A stretch of DNA of 64,000 bases from Taxillus chinensis (GCA_023512835.1 CM042084.1:47973609-48037608), one strand, 5' to 3'; shown: positions 20,390-32,489, numbered from the stretch's first letter. The notes: generated by a model from the sequence alone, not told the origin. Numbers and translations: made by a program.

Positions 20390-21237
20390 TCAACACGGAC
20401 GCTTGGCTGGGGAGGCCCGTGAGTGGGAGGGCGCAAGAACGGACCGAATCCGGGAGGATCGGTGTGCGAAGCCGACCTCGTGGGCTTGGCTGTCGGAGGG
20501 GTCACCAACAGAGCTGCCTTGTTGTTCCGAGGCAGGGAGAATGCGGAGAGCTACAGTGGGTCGGCGAGCGGTCATGTTCCCGTCCGGCGTAAGGTAACGA
20601 AGGTAATAAGCCGAGGGAAACGAGACAGCATTAAATCGGGCGAAATGGTCCGGACGTAGATGCCGGAAGACAATGCTGAGGATGTGCCCGAAGGAATGGT
20701 TTTTGGGACCATTCTGCAACAAACGAAATAAGAACACCCCCAATCCATCGGAAGACCTTCAAAAACGCCATACATGGCCAGGAGAAGATCGTACGGAACT
20801 GAGTCCAGGGCGGATGTGCGAGCCAGTAGGCATCGACTTAGAATAGTCGCCATACATCGATAGCGACCCTGGAAGGATTTCACCTTGTATTCCTTCCCTT
20901 TGTTCGTGCAATCCATAGAAGCCGCCATTGGATCGGCATCCGGGCGCTGTGGTTCACCAAGAGGTAGGTGGAGAGCAGTGCGGAGAACAGCCGGAGTGAT
21001 GATGATGGATTCACCGCGGACATAAGAGGTTATGGAATCGGTGGTGCAGTGAATCCGTTGGTAATACTCAAGAATGTCATCGATAAGAAGATCGACGGGA
21101 TTGGAGATCAGGCTGAGTATATGCGAGGCTTCAAGGAGAGGGCGAAGCTGGAAAAACCAATCCGGAGGATTAGAAACAGCATTCCAATCAACTAGATGGC
21201 CAGGATTAACGCCGGAAAGAGAGATTCTGGGTGCCAT
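20390..21237 (-). pseudogene. N-terminal domain of the copia 1 extra ORF
   Basis: The frame from the ATG at 21237 (MAPRISLSGVNPGHLVDWNA) encodes a mostly helical globular segment of about 190 residues. It contains PPDWFFQLRPLLEASHILSL and IITPAVLRTALHLPLGE, and ends with VPYDLLLAMYGVFEGLPMDW near 20740. The neighbouring frame 20743-20390 continues with SFGHILSIVFRHLRPDHFARF, so a frameshift lies near 20720. The pattern recalls N-terminal domains of plant transposon-associated proteins that precede Ulp1-like domains. This is a recollection, not a verified match. It is probably the start of one protein with the two entries downstream. Confidence 0.5.
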
Positions 21238-22913
21238 TGCAGATTTGATGGGAAGGATAGGAGGAAAGGTGAGGTCTTGACAGTGGAAGGAGCAACGAGA
21301 GGTTTAGGGATTTGAAATGAGCAATACTCGTGCTTCGCAGGAATGATCAGAACATATAAGACCGAGTCCGCAAATGTCAGCGGGTCTAGGAATGTGCGAG
21401 TGAGATAGGGACCCGTGCGACATGCTGATGTCATTAGTCTGGATATCGAGGCGTCTCCGAATAAAACAATGTCGTGGAGACCGCATGACCAAGTAGAGAT
21501 TACAACTGGTTGCCATCCAGAGTAGTGTGTGTGCAACCCGAGATATGCATTTAATGAATCATCATTATTCCTCCTCAAAAGCATGCGACATATGAGTATA
21601 CGTGGATTGTCACAATTGAACAATGTCAGGAGTCCGGAGGAAAGAGCCGACACTCATCCGGAGTAAATAATATTCGTGAAAGAGTATCCGGATGAATAAT
21701 AGACCTTGTCCGTCGTAAACAGAGTTTGGTGTGAGAGTAGAGTAGATTCTTTTGCAGTCAAAAAGTCTTAGAGAAGAGAAGTACCACAACACTTCAAATC
21801 CGAGACTATGGACTGGATTTATCAATACGGTTGCAAAGAAAATCTGAACCTGTAGCTAAATAAAGATGTACTGAAGATACCAAAGCTTAACAGGCAAGGA
21901 TTAGTACGGATTAGAGAAGATAATCAGTGAAAAACAACATAATCCGAACTAATAAGAAACAGAACTCATGCATGGCTAAGAATGTAGTAGACGTATGCAA
22001 CGTGAAAGTGATCAATATTACTGAATCAGGGCATATGTCAGATAGCAATACACAGGTTCATATAGGTCAACATAGCGAAACCGTCTTGCTGAACAGCGTA
22101 GCTAAGATTAATTAAAGAACATATGATTTGGCTTCATTAGGATTCATGAGTGAGCAATGATAAAGCAAACACATGTCAAAAGAAGGCAGATGATTAGTCG
22201 ATTAAAATGCATGGTTGAAGAAAGAAAATACATCCAAACATGCCTCTTTTCTGATTTAAAACAGCATGTCCGGTTAGATCCGGAAGTAAAAGTTTAGAGG
22301 AGGGAGAATCCGAGACATATTAGGGGTTCATTGCTGCTCCCCCGTAGATCATTTAATCCTCTCAATGAAAAGCTCCCCCTCAGATAGACAGTCAGGAAAA
22401 AAAGGGTCATGAGACATATACGGGGGGTATTACCGAATAATATATAAAGTATTTTCTCCCCCGTAGATTGTGCAATCCTCTCGGTTGACCGTTCCGATTT
22501 GTAGTTCAGCACTGTCTATCTTATTAGAAAACTATACTTCAGAAGCTGATCAGACTGCGATTGAATATTCATCCACCAGGCATTCCAAGCTAGCCCATTT
22601 CACTTCTTCAACTATGCATGTTAATAGAGTAATCTAAATGAACATGCTTTTGTCATGTGGTGATTAATGGAAGTTAAGATCATGAACCCGAAAGAGGTAA
22701 ATCATATAAACCGTAATTTTGTTAGCTTTAAACGACTTCAGTCGGGAAACGCAAGCATCCTCCTAATATGAGGTTGAGATTAATATCAGAAACATGAAAC
22801 CGTTAAACAGTAAGTATGATCAGCAATACAGTCAGTGAGTTTCTACTACTTTCAGTAAACGTACAATGCATGGTCTGTGAGTAAATATACTATTGGGTAA
22901 TTCAAATGTGAAG
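21238..22913 (-). other. Untranslated region between RNase H and the extra ORF of copia 1
   Basis: About 1.7 kb without a convincing gene. Two purine-rich strings on the minus strand (ATCTACGGGGGAG, + positions 22337-22349 and 22456-22468) resemble polypurine tracts and lie about 119 bp apart. Short open frames here show no recognisable domain. Confidence 0.55.
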
Positions 22914-23508
22914 CTATGCAGAGAAGTCGAGCATACCTAATCGGAAGAGTAGTTCAGAAAACCTCGCATCAGGTAGGGGCTTTGTAAGTATGTCTGCTAA
23001 TTGATCTTCAGTGGCAACATGTTCCAGTGAAATATGCTTTTTGAGAACATGATCGCGTATGAAGTGATACCTGACCTCAATGTGCTTCGTCTTAGGATGC
23101 ATGACAGGATTGTTGCTGATGGCAATTGCACTAGTGTTGTCACAATAAAGTGGAATAGAGGACATGTCGAATCCGTAGTCGATAAGTTGACTTTGCATCC
23201 AAAGTAGCTGTGCGCAAAGAACTTCCGGCAGCTATATATTCCGCCTCGGCGGTAGAGGTTGATACAGTTCGCTTCTTCTTGAACCATGAGATCAATCTAT
23301 TTCCAAGAAACCGACACGTACCGCTTGTGCTTTTCCTTGTCGATGCGACATCCAGATAAGTCGGCATCGAGTACCCGGATAAGGTGAAGTTGGACTCCTT
23401 TGGGTACCGAGTCCCAAATTCATCGTCCCTTTGAGATACCTTAATATCCGTTTTACATGAAGCATATGTGACTCCTTGGGATTCGCCTGGTATCGTGCAC
23501 AAATGCAA
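22914..23508 (-). pseudogene. pol: Copia 1 RNase H
   Basis: Two overlapping frames carry a copia-type RNase H: KSTSGTCRFLGNRLISW and TAEAEYIAAGSS (23508-23140), then YCDNTSAIAISNNPVMH and KHIEVRYHFIRDHV (23198-22914), ending shortly after LADILTKPL. At least one frameshift lies near 23200 and another near 23400. This is the last pol domain, as expected for Ty1-copia. It degrades RNA in RNA-DNA hybrids during reverse transcription. Confidence 0.9.
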
Positions 23509-24926
23509 GTTGCAAACATAATGTCTGGGCGACTTGCTGTAAGATACAACAAGGATCCGATCATCCCTCTATAGTCAGTCACATTTACTGATATGCCGTC
23601 CACATCCGGATCTAACTTGGCACTTACAGGCATGGGAGTTTTAACGGGAGATGAACCTTCCATACCAAACTTCTTAATAAGATCGCGAGTGTACTTAGCC
23701 TGATTAATGAAGATTCCTTCCTTTAATTGTTTGACTTCAATTCCAAGGAAGTAGGACAGTTCTCCCATCATGCTCATTTCAAACTTGCCTGTCATCAACT
23801 TAGCAAACTCTTCACAAAGCTTCGGATTCGTTGATCCAAAAATGATATCATCCACGTATATTTGTACGATCAGAGTGTGTCCTTTCTCTTTTCATAGAAA
23901 TAGGGTGGTGTCTATCTTCCCTTTTTGGAAGTTATGAGCAAGTAGGAATTCTGACAGTGTGTCGTACCAGGCTCTTGGAGCTTGCTTCAAACCATATAGA
24001 GCTTTCTGAAGTTTGTAGACAAGATGTCCTGCCTTAGGTTCAATGAAGCCGGGAGGTTGTTCAACATACACCTCCTCTTGAAGGTCTCCATTCAGGAATG
24101 CGCTCTTGACGTCCATTTGATAAATTATGAAGTTTTCATATGAAGCATACGCCAGAAACATTCGGATTGCCTCAAGTCTTGCGACCGGAGCAAAGGTTTC
24201 ATCATAATCTATTCCTTCTTCTTGACGATATCCTTTGGCTACCAGTCTGGCTTTGTTCCGGATTACTATTCCATCCGTATCAAGCTTGTTCCGGAACACC
24301 CATTTAACGCCAATAACTTGCTGAGACTTAGGCCTTGGTACTAAGGTCCACACATTATTTCTCTTAAATTGATTCAGCTCTTCTTGCATGGCTTCTATCC
24401 AATTCAAATCTTGAAGAGCTTCATTTACCACCTTTGGTTCTATTTGAAATAGAAAACACGAGTAAAGACTCATATTGGAGGTGGCTGCTCTTGTTCTTAC
24501 ACCAACAGTAGGATCACCAATCACTTGATCTGAGGGATGGTTTCGGGTCCATCTATAATTCTGTGCATGTGTTGGTTGATCTTGAACAATTTGAAGCTCT
24601 TCCAGATTGGGTGGTTCAGTTGTATCGACTGGTTGAGCTTCGTCCGGACTAGATGTTTCCGTATTGAGAGGTACGGACGAACTAGTTGGTTCTTCAACAC
24701 TGTTTCTTCCAGTGTTAACTAGTCCGGACGGACTTGAAGGTGCTCCGAAATTTTGTGTATCCATAGGAGTATGTCCGGAGCTAAATGGTAGTCCGGAGTC
24801 AGAGTCATCCGTAGCATCATCCATAAAATTTCGTTGAGATTCGCTGATGCCACGTGGTTGGTCAGGATATGTAACAGGAATATTCATAAACTTCGAGTAA
24901 TCGACGTTGCTGTCCATGACCTGCAT
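23292..24926 (-). pseudogene. pol: Copia 1 reverse transcriptase
   Basis: The minus-strand frame 24926-23892 covers a Ser/Pro-rich connector and the RT fingers and palm ([35 protein letters not shown] and [11 protein letters not shown]). A TGA at 23892-23894 interrupts it. The same domain continues with the catalytic YVDD (+ positions 23847-23858), GELSYFLGIEVKQL and MIGSLLYLTASRPDIMF to about 23400. The motifs are those of Ty1-copia RT. A frame change after about 23400 joins it to RNase H. Confidence 0.93.
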
Positions 24927-24953
24927 ATTGGAATTTGAAGAACCGACTTTTGA

Positions 24954-26030
24954 CTAATTGAGATTTGCTTCATCAAAGGTCACATGGATAGATTCTTCAA
25001 CTTTAAAAAGTTTTCTATTGAAGACCCGATAAGCCTTGCTATGTAGTGAGTACCCGACAAAAATCCCATCATCAGATTTTGGTTCAAATTTATTCCGGGT
25101 CTCTTTGCCATTGATCAGTATATAGCAAGTACACCCAAAAGCTCTGAAATGTGAGATTGAAGGTTTTCGTCCTCTCCACATCTCATAGGGTGTTTTCATG
25201 GTAGATTTATTTATTAGAGTTTTGTTCTGAACATAGCAGGCAGTGGACACAGCTTCAGCCCATAGACTGAGAGGAAGTGTTGCCCCTGCTAACATGGATC
25301 TACCAGCTTCAACTAAAGTACGATTCTTGCGCTCAGTTACCCCATTTTGTTGTGGGGTTCTGGGAGCAGAGAAGTCATGCTGTATGCCCTGTTCAAAACA
25401 ATATGATCTCATTTCTGAAAAATCAAATTCTGTACCATGATCACTCCTGATGCATTTAATGCTCAGTCTTTGTGAGTTGCATATCAAGTTGAAGAGATCT
25501 ACAAGATGTTCAAAAGTTTGATCCTTTGATTTCAGGAACATCACCCATGTGTATCTGGTGAAATCATCGATAACCACAAGGGTATATCTCGCACCAGCTA
25601 GTGATGGAACAGATATAGGACCACAGAGGTCCATATGAAGAAGTTATAGAGGAGCAGTTATTGAGTTAACTGATTTGCTCTTAAAGCTGTGTTTGGTCTG
25701 TTTACCAAGTTGGCATTCTCGACAGAGAGAGTCTCTAGAGAACTTGAGTTTGGGTAGACCAGTGACAAGATCAAGTGACGCTAATTTAGACAAAGTCTTA
25801 AAGTTTAAATGTGCGCATCGCTTGTGCCATAACCAACTATCTTCATCTGTTGCTTTCGTGAGGAAGCATACAGGGTCAGAAGAATTATTTCTTAAGACCA
25901 CTGAGTATATGTCCCCATCTCTTGATCCAGATAACTTAACATCTCCGGATAAGTTTTCTCTTACTGTACAGGTGTTGGACAAAAAGGAAACAATAAATCC
26001 TTTGTCACATAGATTACTGACACTTAGCAA
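24954..26030 (-). pseudogene. pol: Copia 1 GAG-pre-integrase and integrase core
   Basis: The upstream part (26030-25647) has WHKRCAHLNFKTLSKL and LCRECQLGKQTKHSF, the HHCC zinc-binding module. A TAA at 25644-25646 replaces the CAA of copia 2 (36515-36517). The core (25634-24954) has the DDE triad in [15 protein letters not shown] and TPQQNGVTERKNRT, followed by WAEAVSTACYVQNK and the GKETRNKFEPKSDDGIFVGYS tail. Integrase joins cDNA to the genome. Apart from the stop this domain is well preserved. Confidence 0.93.
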
Positions 26031-26240
26031 ATTATGCTTTAAACCTTCGACTAGTGCAACTTTAGTGATTGATACACAGCCGTTAGTTAAAGTGCCATAC
26101 CCGACAGTCTTACCTTTGCTGTTGTCGCCATATGAAACGGATGGACCTTGTTTATCATTAACTTCTACAAGCGAGTCCGATCACCCGTCATATGTCCGGA
26201 GCATCCACTATCAAGGATCCACTTGCTTTTATTGATCTTT
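25950..26240 (-). pseudogene. pro: Copia 1 aspartic protease
   Basis: The active-site motif WILDSGCSGHMTGD is encoded on the minus strand at about + 26221-26180, and a YGDNSKGKTVGYG strand follows at about 26135-26095. This is the usual copia/SIRE protease. It cleaves the polyprotein. A premature stop shortly after the motif and the short open stretches indicate damage. Confidence 0.8.
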
Positions 26241-28383
26241 AACTTCAAGTGATCCGGCAATGCATTCCAGAGATGCTCCTGAAAGACAACAGTTTACACT
26301 TTTGGTGCCCAAACTTGTTTCGGGTGGTTAGAGAGAGCGAGATATATTGTCAACATTTACTGGATTTGATTTTGCTAGGACTCTTAGCTTTCCAAGTTGA
26401 CATTAACTTGTTAGTTTCAGTTACTTCTTTTATTTGGGTTTTCTTAGGAGAGACACTCCTTTTAGATTTAGATTTTGTTTTGCTCGAAGAACCCCTTTTA
26501 TAAAACTGATCTTTATTGGATTGAACTTGATTACAAAGCCAGCTATCAGATAGACTCCAACATTCATAGTGATAATGACCCATTTCCCTACAGATGGAAC
26601 AGACACTATAATGTGAAGTACAAACAGGGGATACAGGTCTCTTAGGTTTTACAAATTTTCTACTCTGTTCCCTGTGGCCTAATCCATTACGTTTGGGTGA
26701 CGCGCTCTTGGCCCTAAATGCGTCAGCCTTTGCCTTGTCTTTCTTTTTGGGTGCTACAGTTTTGGCTTTAACTGCAGCAGCCTTCCCTTCATCTTTAGTT
26801 ACGGGTCTTCTTGTTCGGGAAGTGCGGTAACAACCTCTCGCTCCACGATCATAAACTATGGTGCCACCTGAAATGAAACCATCCAACGGTTTAGATGTAC
26901 TAATAGGATATAAGTTGGTTAGTTTAGGAGTGAAATCCGGAGGACACTCAGTAGCTTGAGCTATGGAAGTTGATGGTTCGGAACCTAGGCCAGGTTTGAC
27001 TCGGATGTCGTCAGGATCAGTCCTAAAGGTAGAGGCTATTTCCCCGGATTTTAGCCACTTACGATTTATTTCCTTTTCCTGTTCCAGTTCATTTTCGAGT
27101 CTTTTTACTATAACTTTTAGGCCTGAGAGATTGGTATTTAATAAATGATTTTCAGCTCTTAGATCATGATACCAAGCTTCTTTTCCTCTGAAGTCGGTGA
27201 TGTCCTTTTCGAGTCTATTAATAGTAAATTCAAGACGTTTATTCGACTTTCCATATCTTTGTACATTTGAGTAATTATTAGTCTCTCATTCTTTTCATGA
27301 TCACATGCGGTAGTAAGAGATTCTAATTTACTCAGGAGCTCAGAGATAGAAGGTACCTCAGTATTTGCCATGAGGCAGACGTTCGGCTTAGTGGTCGGCT
27401 CATCATCTAAGGATTCCTCCTCTTCTTCCGAGCCACTCATGTATTTTGTCACGAGCGCCTTCCTCTTGCTCTTGCTGTTATCTGAGGTGGAGCGGCGAGG
27501 AGTTACCTTGTCACTTTTCTCGGCCACTTTTGTTTTGGACCTGCATTCCTTGGCCCAGGTGACCGGTTTTCCCACAAGTGGAAACATTCCTGGGAACTGG
27601 ACTCCGGTCGCTCCTTCCTTTGGAACGATGATGATGAGCGTCTTCTGAACCCTTTTCTGCTTTTCCGTAGGAATCGCTCAAAGGATTTGACAAGAAGGGC
27701 TATCTCCTCCTCCTCGTCAGAATCAGAATTGTCAGATACGTCTGTATCATCATTCCTCAGTATGTTTAGACATTCTGTAGCTTTGAGAGCTACCCCCTTT
27801 TCTTTCCGAGCTATTTTCTCATCTCTGTCAGAGTACTTAAACCTGACTTCGTGAGTCCGCAGCGCTCCATACAATTCTTCAAGGGGAACATCTTGCTAGT
27901 TTTTGTCGATTGCATCCGGAGTTGTTTGGAGTAGTAGCGATCCGGCAAGGAGCGAAAGAACTTGTCATTGATCTGGGATTGAGAATAATGCTCATTGACA
28001 GTCTTCAGCTCAAGAATGAGCTTGCCGAATCTCCGATAGATGCTTTCAAGTGATTCGCCCGGTTTATGATTAAAACTCTCAAAGTTCCGTACGAGAGTGC
28101 AGATCACATTCGCATCCTGGGACCGACTCCCCTCATAGAGGATTGTCGGTTTGTCCCAAACGACTTTTCTTGTCGTGCAGCCCTGGACGTCTGTGAAAGC
28201 CTCGGAATCCAAAGACGATGTAACATAAGCCAGAGCCTTTTCACTAGCGCACTGCCAGGCTCTTTCATCGTTGGTAAGTTCAACATCTGTCTTTGGTCTC
28301 CTAACTCCATGTTCTCCGATAGTCATCGGAATTGGAATCTCCTGATGAAGACATGGCCACAAAAGATGATCATGGCATACCAT
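26241..28383 (-). pseudogene. gag: Copia 1 gag, part downstream of the solo-LTR insertion
   Basis: The frame starting at 28383 encodes a UBN2-type copia gag domain (ELTNDERAWQCASEKAL, YRRFGKLILELKTV and FFRSLPDRYY). Frame changes near 27880 and 27590 follow. An acidic/serine-rich region, a first CCHC knuckle (about 27590-27555, split by a frameshift), a coiled-coil stretch (about 27380-27170), a lysine-rich stretch and a second intact knuckle CSICREMGHYHYEC (about 26600-26560) complete it. Copia 2 shows the same layout at 34335-35869. The first codons before 28383 come from the inserted LTR. Confidence 0.88.
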
Positions 28384-30588
28384 TGTCACGCCCCCGAATT
28401 CCAGGGAACCCGGAACCGGGTACATGACTTCCCCTTGCCTGCACCCGAAAGGTCAAGGGGTTGGTGGCTAGCACCAATAGAGAGACTACACCTGGTCTTG
28501 TCTCAAATATGCAACCCTGTACGATCATACATCAAGGGTAATCCTGTACTTTCCCATACATCATCATGCATACAATAAGTCAAATAGTCATACAGACATC
28601 ACATCACAAACAGTATGCAAATATAACTGTCCACGGACTCATGTCCGGGATACAAACATAATACAATACACAATACGAGAATACGATCGTATCATACATC
28701 GAGTAGTGGGCACGTCCTTCTGGAAGAAAGTCCTCCACTAGTCTCGGGTCACACCTGAAAAAGGTAAACAACAAGTAGGGGTGAGCGACAAGCTCAGTAG
28801 GTGACCCCAACACTCCACATCATGCAGACATACAAGTCTATACTACATGCTCTGTGTATTCGTGCACTGTGTAGAGTGCACAATCATCAGGACTCAGTCT
28901 GCAAACAAACATCAGGACCTAGCCTGCCCACACGGGATAGCTTGTCCACGATCCTCAACAGGATCCCAGCTCAGGGCACTCAGCCCTACCACAGCGCTAT
29001 ATGCCCGGACACAGTCGCCACACCGGCCTGCCATCGGTGCATATGCCTGCCATGTCAACCACATCGCACCATCGGTGCATTACGGTGAGAACCCAGACAA
29101 GTCACGGAGTCCATGTCCCAATACCTCACACCAACATACTAACATTAGTATGGCATGTCATTCTCAACATTTCCTTTGGAACTGTAGCCAGTCTTCACAA
29201 GTAAATCCTCAATCCTTGATTTATGAAGGAAGTACCCATAGCAGCTATTTTCTTGAAATTAAAAGTCCCGGCATTGGGTTCCCTTATCATAAATAAGATA
29301 ATCTGATTTTTGGGGATTTTTCTGAGACGTCTAACCCCACTTTCCAAAAATTCACCACTACGAACTTTTGGGTTTTTCCGAAATTTTACACTAAAACCCA
29401 ATTTTCACATTTTGAAATAGTGAGAATTAATTTTTCTAGTATTTTTCTTTGAATCCAAATGGGGGGTATTTCGTTATTTACATTGTAACTTACGTATAAT
29501 ACTTAAAATGTGTGTAGATGGGTATAGGTTGCAATGTAAATAGGTCCAGTCCAGTCAAACTGTATTTCGAATCTGCCAGTGAAACTAGATTTTCGAATCT
29601 GCATTTCGAATCTGCATTTCGAATCTGTATTTTCGAATCTCTTTTCGAACTGCCTTCGACCCTCGAACCTACACTCGAACTACCTTCGAAGTACCCATGA
29701 ACTGCCTTCGAAACTCCCCTTCGAAGTACCTTCGAACCTTCGAAACGACACTCGAAAATTTCACATTCGACACTCGAAATTACACTACATCGAACCTACC
29801 TTCGAACCTTCGAAACTGCACATTCGAAATTTCCAATTTCCAGTCGATCTCATCGGCTGTTCTCTACCCAGTTTCACGACGATTCTTGTTCATCATCGTT
29901 TTTCACTGTTTCTCATCCTGGATTCAACCCAAAAACCTCCAGACCTTTCGAATCTCATAAAACTCATACCTAATACTATATATTAGGTTTTAAATCACGT
30001 CTTACCCCTCAGAACGCATTTTAAATACAAGATTCAACCCAAAATTGGTTTTTCCCCAAATTCTAGGGTTCAACACGAATTTGCATGATTTCATCAAATT
30101 CTTACATGTTAATAAAAAAAAACAACAAGAAAAGGGTGAAGAATCAATGGAACACCTACCTGGAATGATTCTTGATGCTTGAACGAGCTCAAAACGCCCC
30201 AAATCGAAGGCTCCAAGCTTCCTTTTCTCTTTCTCTCTCTAAGCTCTCCAACGCAGATGCAGAAATGCTGAAACGTAACGTGGAAGCTCTCTTTCCCCCT
30301 ATTTATATTTTTGCCAGTCAACTGACCTAGTCAACCATTGACCCAGTCAATAATTGACCTCCAAAGCCCCGAACTCCAAATTGAGTCAAACTACAGTCAA
30401 AACGCTCGAAATGACGAGCACAATACTACACAGATATTAGTACACCCAAATGACCGCTCAAACGCAAAGTCAACCAATAGACCCCGAAAAGTCAACAATC
30501 GGGTCAAACGGGGCCCCGACTCGGAATCGGGCCCAAGTACAGTCAAAATGCTCACATTGACGGCTACACTACCGTCCAGATAGTTACA
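28384..30588 (-). repeat. Solo LTR of a Tekay-like chromovirus inside copia 1 gag
   Basis: On the minus strand the 2205-bp block runs TGTAACTATC to GGGGGCGTGACA, and its last about 100 bp resemble the end of the chromovirus 1 LTR. No internal retroelement sequence is present, so it is a solo LTR left by recombination. It contains a TTCGAA-rich stretch (about 29565-29830) and the conserved TGAGC..GCTCA hairpin (28782-28796). The flanks (ACCAT, and TTCCCAT on the right) show no clean 5-bp duplication, so one edge may have mutated. Open frames inside are short and unlike any protein. Confidence 0.82.
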
Positions 30589-30859
30589 TTCCCATAGAAT
30601 GACTATCTCTCAAGACTACCCAAATACGAGTCTTTACAACCATAAACATCTTCATGCGAGCTTTCCACTGGGAGAAAAGCTCAGGTGTGAATTTGGGCGG
30701 TTTCGTTAAAGTAAAACCAGAACTCCATGGTTGAGAAGCGGCGGCAGCAGCAGGTTGAGGTGGGTCGACATTTTCACTGCTGCTTCGATTCGGAATGGGC
30801 TCCTGTGCACCTCCGGAGTTAAGGCGAGTGTTGAATAGCATACTGCTTTCTTCGGCCAT
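30589..30859 (-). pseudogene. gag: Copia 1 gag, N-terminal part
   Basis: The ATG at 30859 lies 46 bp inside the PBS. The sequence encodes MAEESSMLF, a Pro/Ala-rich stretch and FTPELFSQWKARMKMFM, the typical start of copia gag, where FSQWKARM is the conserved capsid entry motif. The frame is interrupted at 30588 by the solo LTR and continues at 28383. Confidence 0.88.
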
Positions 30860-30905
30860 TTCTGAGATTGAAAGAGTGGGATCTCTACTTAGAACAAAGT
30901 AGAAC

Positions 30906-30919
30906 TTGCTCTGATACCA
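30906..30919 (-). other. Primer-binding site of copia 1
   Basis: On the minus strand TGGTATCAGAGCAA lies two bases inside the 5' LTR end (30922). It is complementary to the 3' end of plant initiator methionine tRNA, the usual primer of copia elements. Confidence 0.93.
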
Positions 30920-30921
30920 CT

Positions 30922-32108
30922 TGATGGTCCCTTGGAGCCTAAAGGGGGGGGGGTGGGTGAATAGGCTCTTACTAAAACTCTTTTCTTTCTCTCAAGACAC
31001 AAACACTTATCTAGTTAAAGCGATAGAATCACTGCGGAAGATAACCAGATAGTGGAAGTATTTTGTTTTATTATCACAAGATGAATTCAACAAAATAGAA
31101 GCAAAACTCTCTTACACTCTGTTTACAAATGAACTCACACACTAGCCAAGTTCTATCTCTAAAGATGATAAAACTCCTCTCTATTTTCCGACTCTTACTT
31201 ATAATGTATAAGTATGAATATTTATACAAAACATTCCTAAGAGACAACCTTGGAACTTGTAGTTCCGGAATGTGTTCCGCACTAACTATCCCTCGGTAAT
31301 CTCTCTGCCTTGACTGCTGCGGATTGTGGAGCTCAAGATCTTGGATTTGAAGAGTATAAGTGTCTTTGTGAGTTCCGAGATACAACTAAGGTTGTGTCCA
31401 CATATCTGGATGATCCACGTGTAAGATTCTTCAGGTTCTCAATACATTCGTCTTACATCGGGACACCACGAGCTGATAACTTTAAATGCGGTTTAGTTGG
31501 AGCAGTGTCTTCTTGATCCGGTGTAATTTTCCTTACTCCGTAGCTAATGAAGCTCGGAACCTTACTCCGTGTCAGTGGTTGCTTACTCTGTATCTATTTA
31601 GTACTGGAATCCTTAGTCCGTGTCAGCGCTTCCTTACTCCGCATGTAAATTCCTTACTCCGTATGTAAGTTCCTTACTCCGCATGTAAATTCCTTACTCC
31701 GTGTGTAAGTTCCTTACTCCGCATGTAAATTCCTTACTCCGTATGTAAGTTCCTTACTCCGTATGTAGGTTCCTTACTCCGTATGTAAGTTCCTTACTCT
31801 GGGCGAGTCTTGAAAAGTCTGATAACTTATTCCGTGTCAACGCTTTCTTACTCCGCATGTAAGTTCCTTACTCCGTATGTAGGTTCCTTACTCCATATGT
31901 ATTTGTTACTTGGTTATTTACCAAGTGTTTGACGACACTCACTCTTGTCCGGATCAGGATTATGTATCCTGTCCTTAGCTTTGCTCTCACGAGTGCATCT
32001 CTGGATTAATAACATATCTTCTGCAATGATCAAATAAACACAAAAGATCTCAGATCAAATTACATAAGGCTTTATCAGCATTATCCAAATTCTGGGTTTG
32101 ATCCAACA
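30922..32108 (-). repeat. Copia 1 5' LTR (1187 bp)
   Basis: It is nearly identical to 17141-18345. The 18-bp length difference is accounted for by one missing 20-bp tandem unit and small indels (+4, -1, -1). It starts TGTTGGATC at 32108 (minus strand) and ends at 30922. Confidence 0.95.
31630..31905 (-). repeat. 20-bp tandem array in the copia 1 5' LTR
   Basis: This is the same array as at 17847-18140: eight units, an interruption with a C-to-T change (TTACTCTGGGCG), then three units instead of four. Confidence 0.92.
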
Positions 32109-32113
32109 TCATC
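32109..32113. repeat. Right target-site duplication of copia 1 (TCATC)
   Basis: It follows the LTR end at 32108 and equals 17136-17140. Confidence 0.92.
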
Positions 32114-32420
32114 AAATGGAGAATTTTGACTGTACTTGGACTAAATTTGGGATTTTAGGCCCTGAGGGGTATTTTTGGGATTTCACAAATAATTTTATAT
32201 TCCCTTTTAAATTACTTGGGTTTGTATTTTGAGCTTTGGGCCTCCCTTCAAGGGAAAAACCCAATATGAGAGAGAGTGGGCTGTTTTGACTTTCTTCTTG
32301 GGTTTACTTAACTATTGGGCTGCATTTAGTCTTGGGCTTCTATTAAAAACAAAATAATAAAGAAAGAAAATAGGAGAAAAAAGAAAAGGAAAACCAAACC
32401 CTACCTTCCCTGCAGCCGTC

Positions 32421-32434
32421 ACACACACACACGC

Positions 32435-32484
<50 letters not shown>
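32421..32484 (+). repeat. (AC)n/(AG)n microsatellite in the chromovirus 1 LTR
   Basis: A short (AC)6 is followed by an (AG) run of about 24 dinucleotides. A comparable (GA)n lies in the 5' LTR of chromovirus 2 at about 37098-37122. Confidence 0.93.

Positions 32485-32489
<5 letters not shown>

Larger units (their letters stand above)
17141..32108 (-). mobile_element. SIRE-like Ty1-copia retrotransposon (copia 1), complete, minus strand
   Basis: This 14,968-bp element has TG..CA LTRs of 1205 and 1187 bp, a TCATC target duplication, a PBS complementary to initiator methionine tRNA (30906-30919) and a polypurine tract (18346-18357). Reading on the minus strand the order is gag, protease, integrase, RT, RNase H (copia order), then a long extra reading region before the 3' LTR, as in SIRE elements. 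A 2205-bp solo LTR interrupts gag. I count nine substitutions between the LTRs (about 0.8 percent) plus one 20-bp unit difference, so it is young. Stops and frameshifts make it non-autonomous. Confidence 0.94.

Noticed and set aside
19024..20659. Plus-strand open frames opposite the copia 1 extra ORF
   Set aside because: They are antisense shadows; only the minus-strand frames carry recognisable motifs and follow pol.
21192..21653. 153-codon minus-strand open frame upstream of the extra ORF
   Set aside because: It overlaps the start of the extra ORF in another frame and shows no recognisable domain.
28379..30595. Target-site duplication for the solo LTR (ACCAT versus CCCAT)
   Set aside because: The near match requires moving the right LTR edge by two bases and one mismatch, so I do not claim a duplication.
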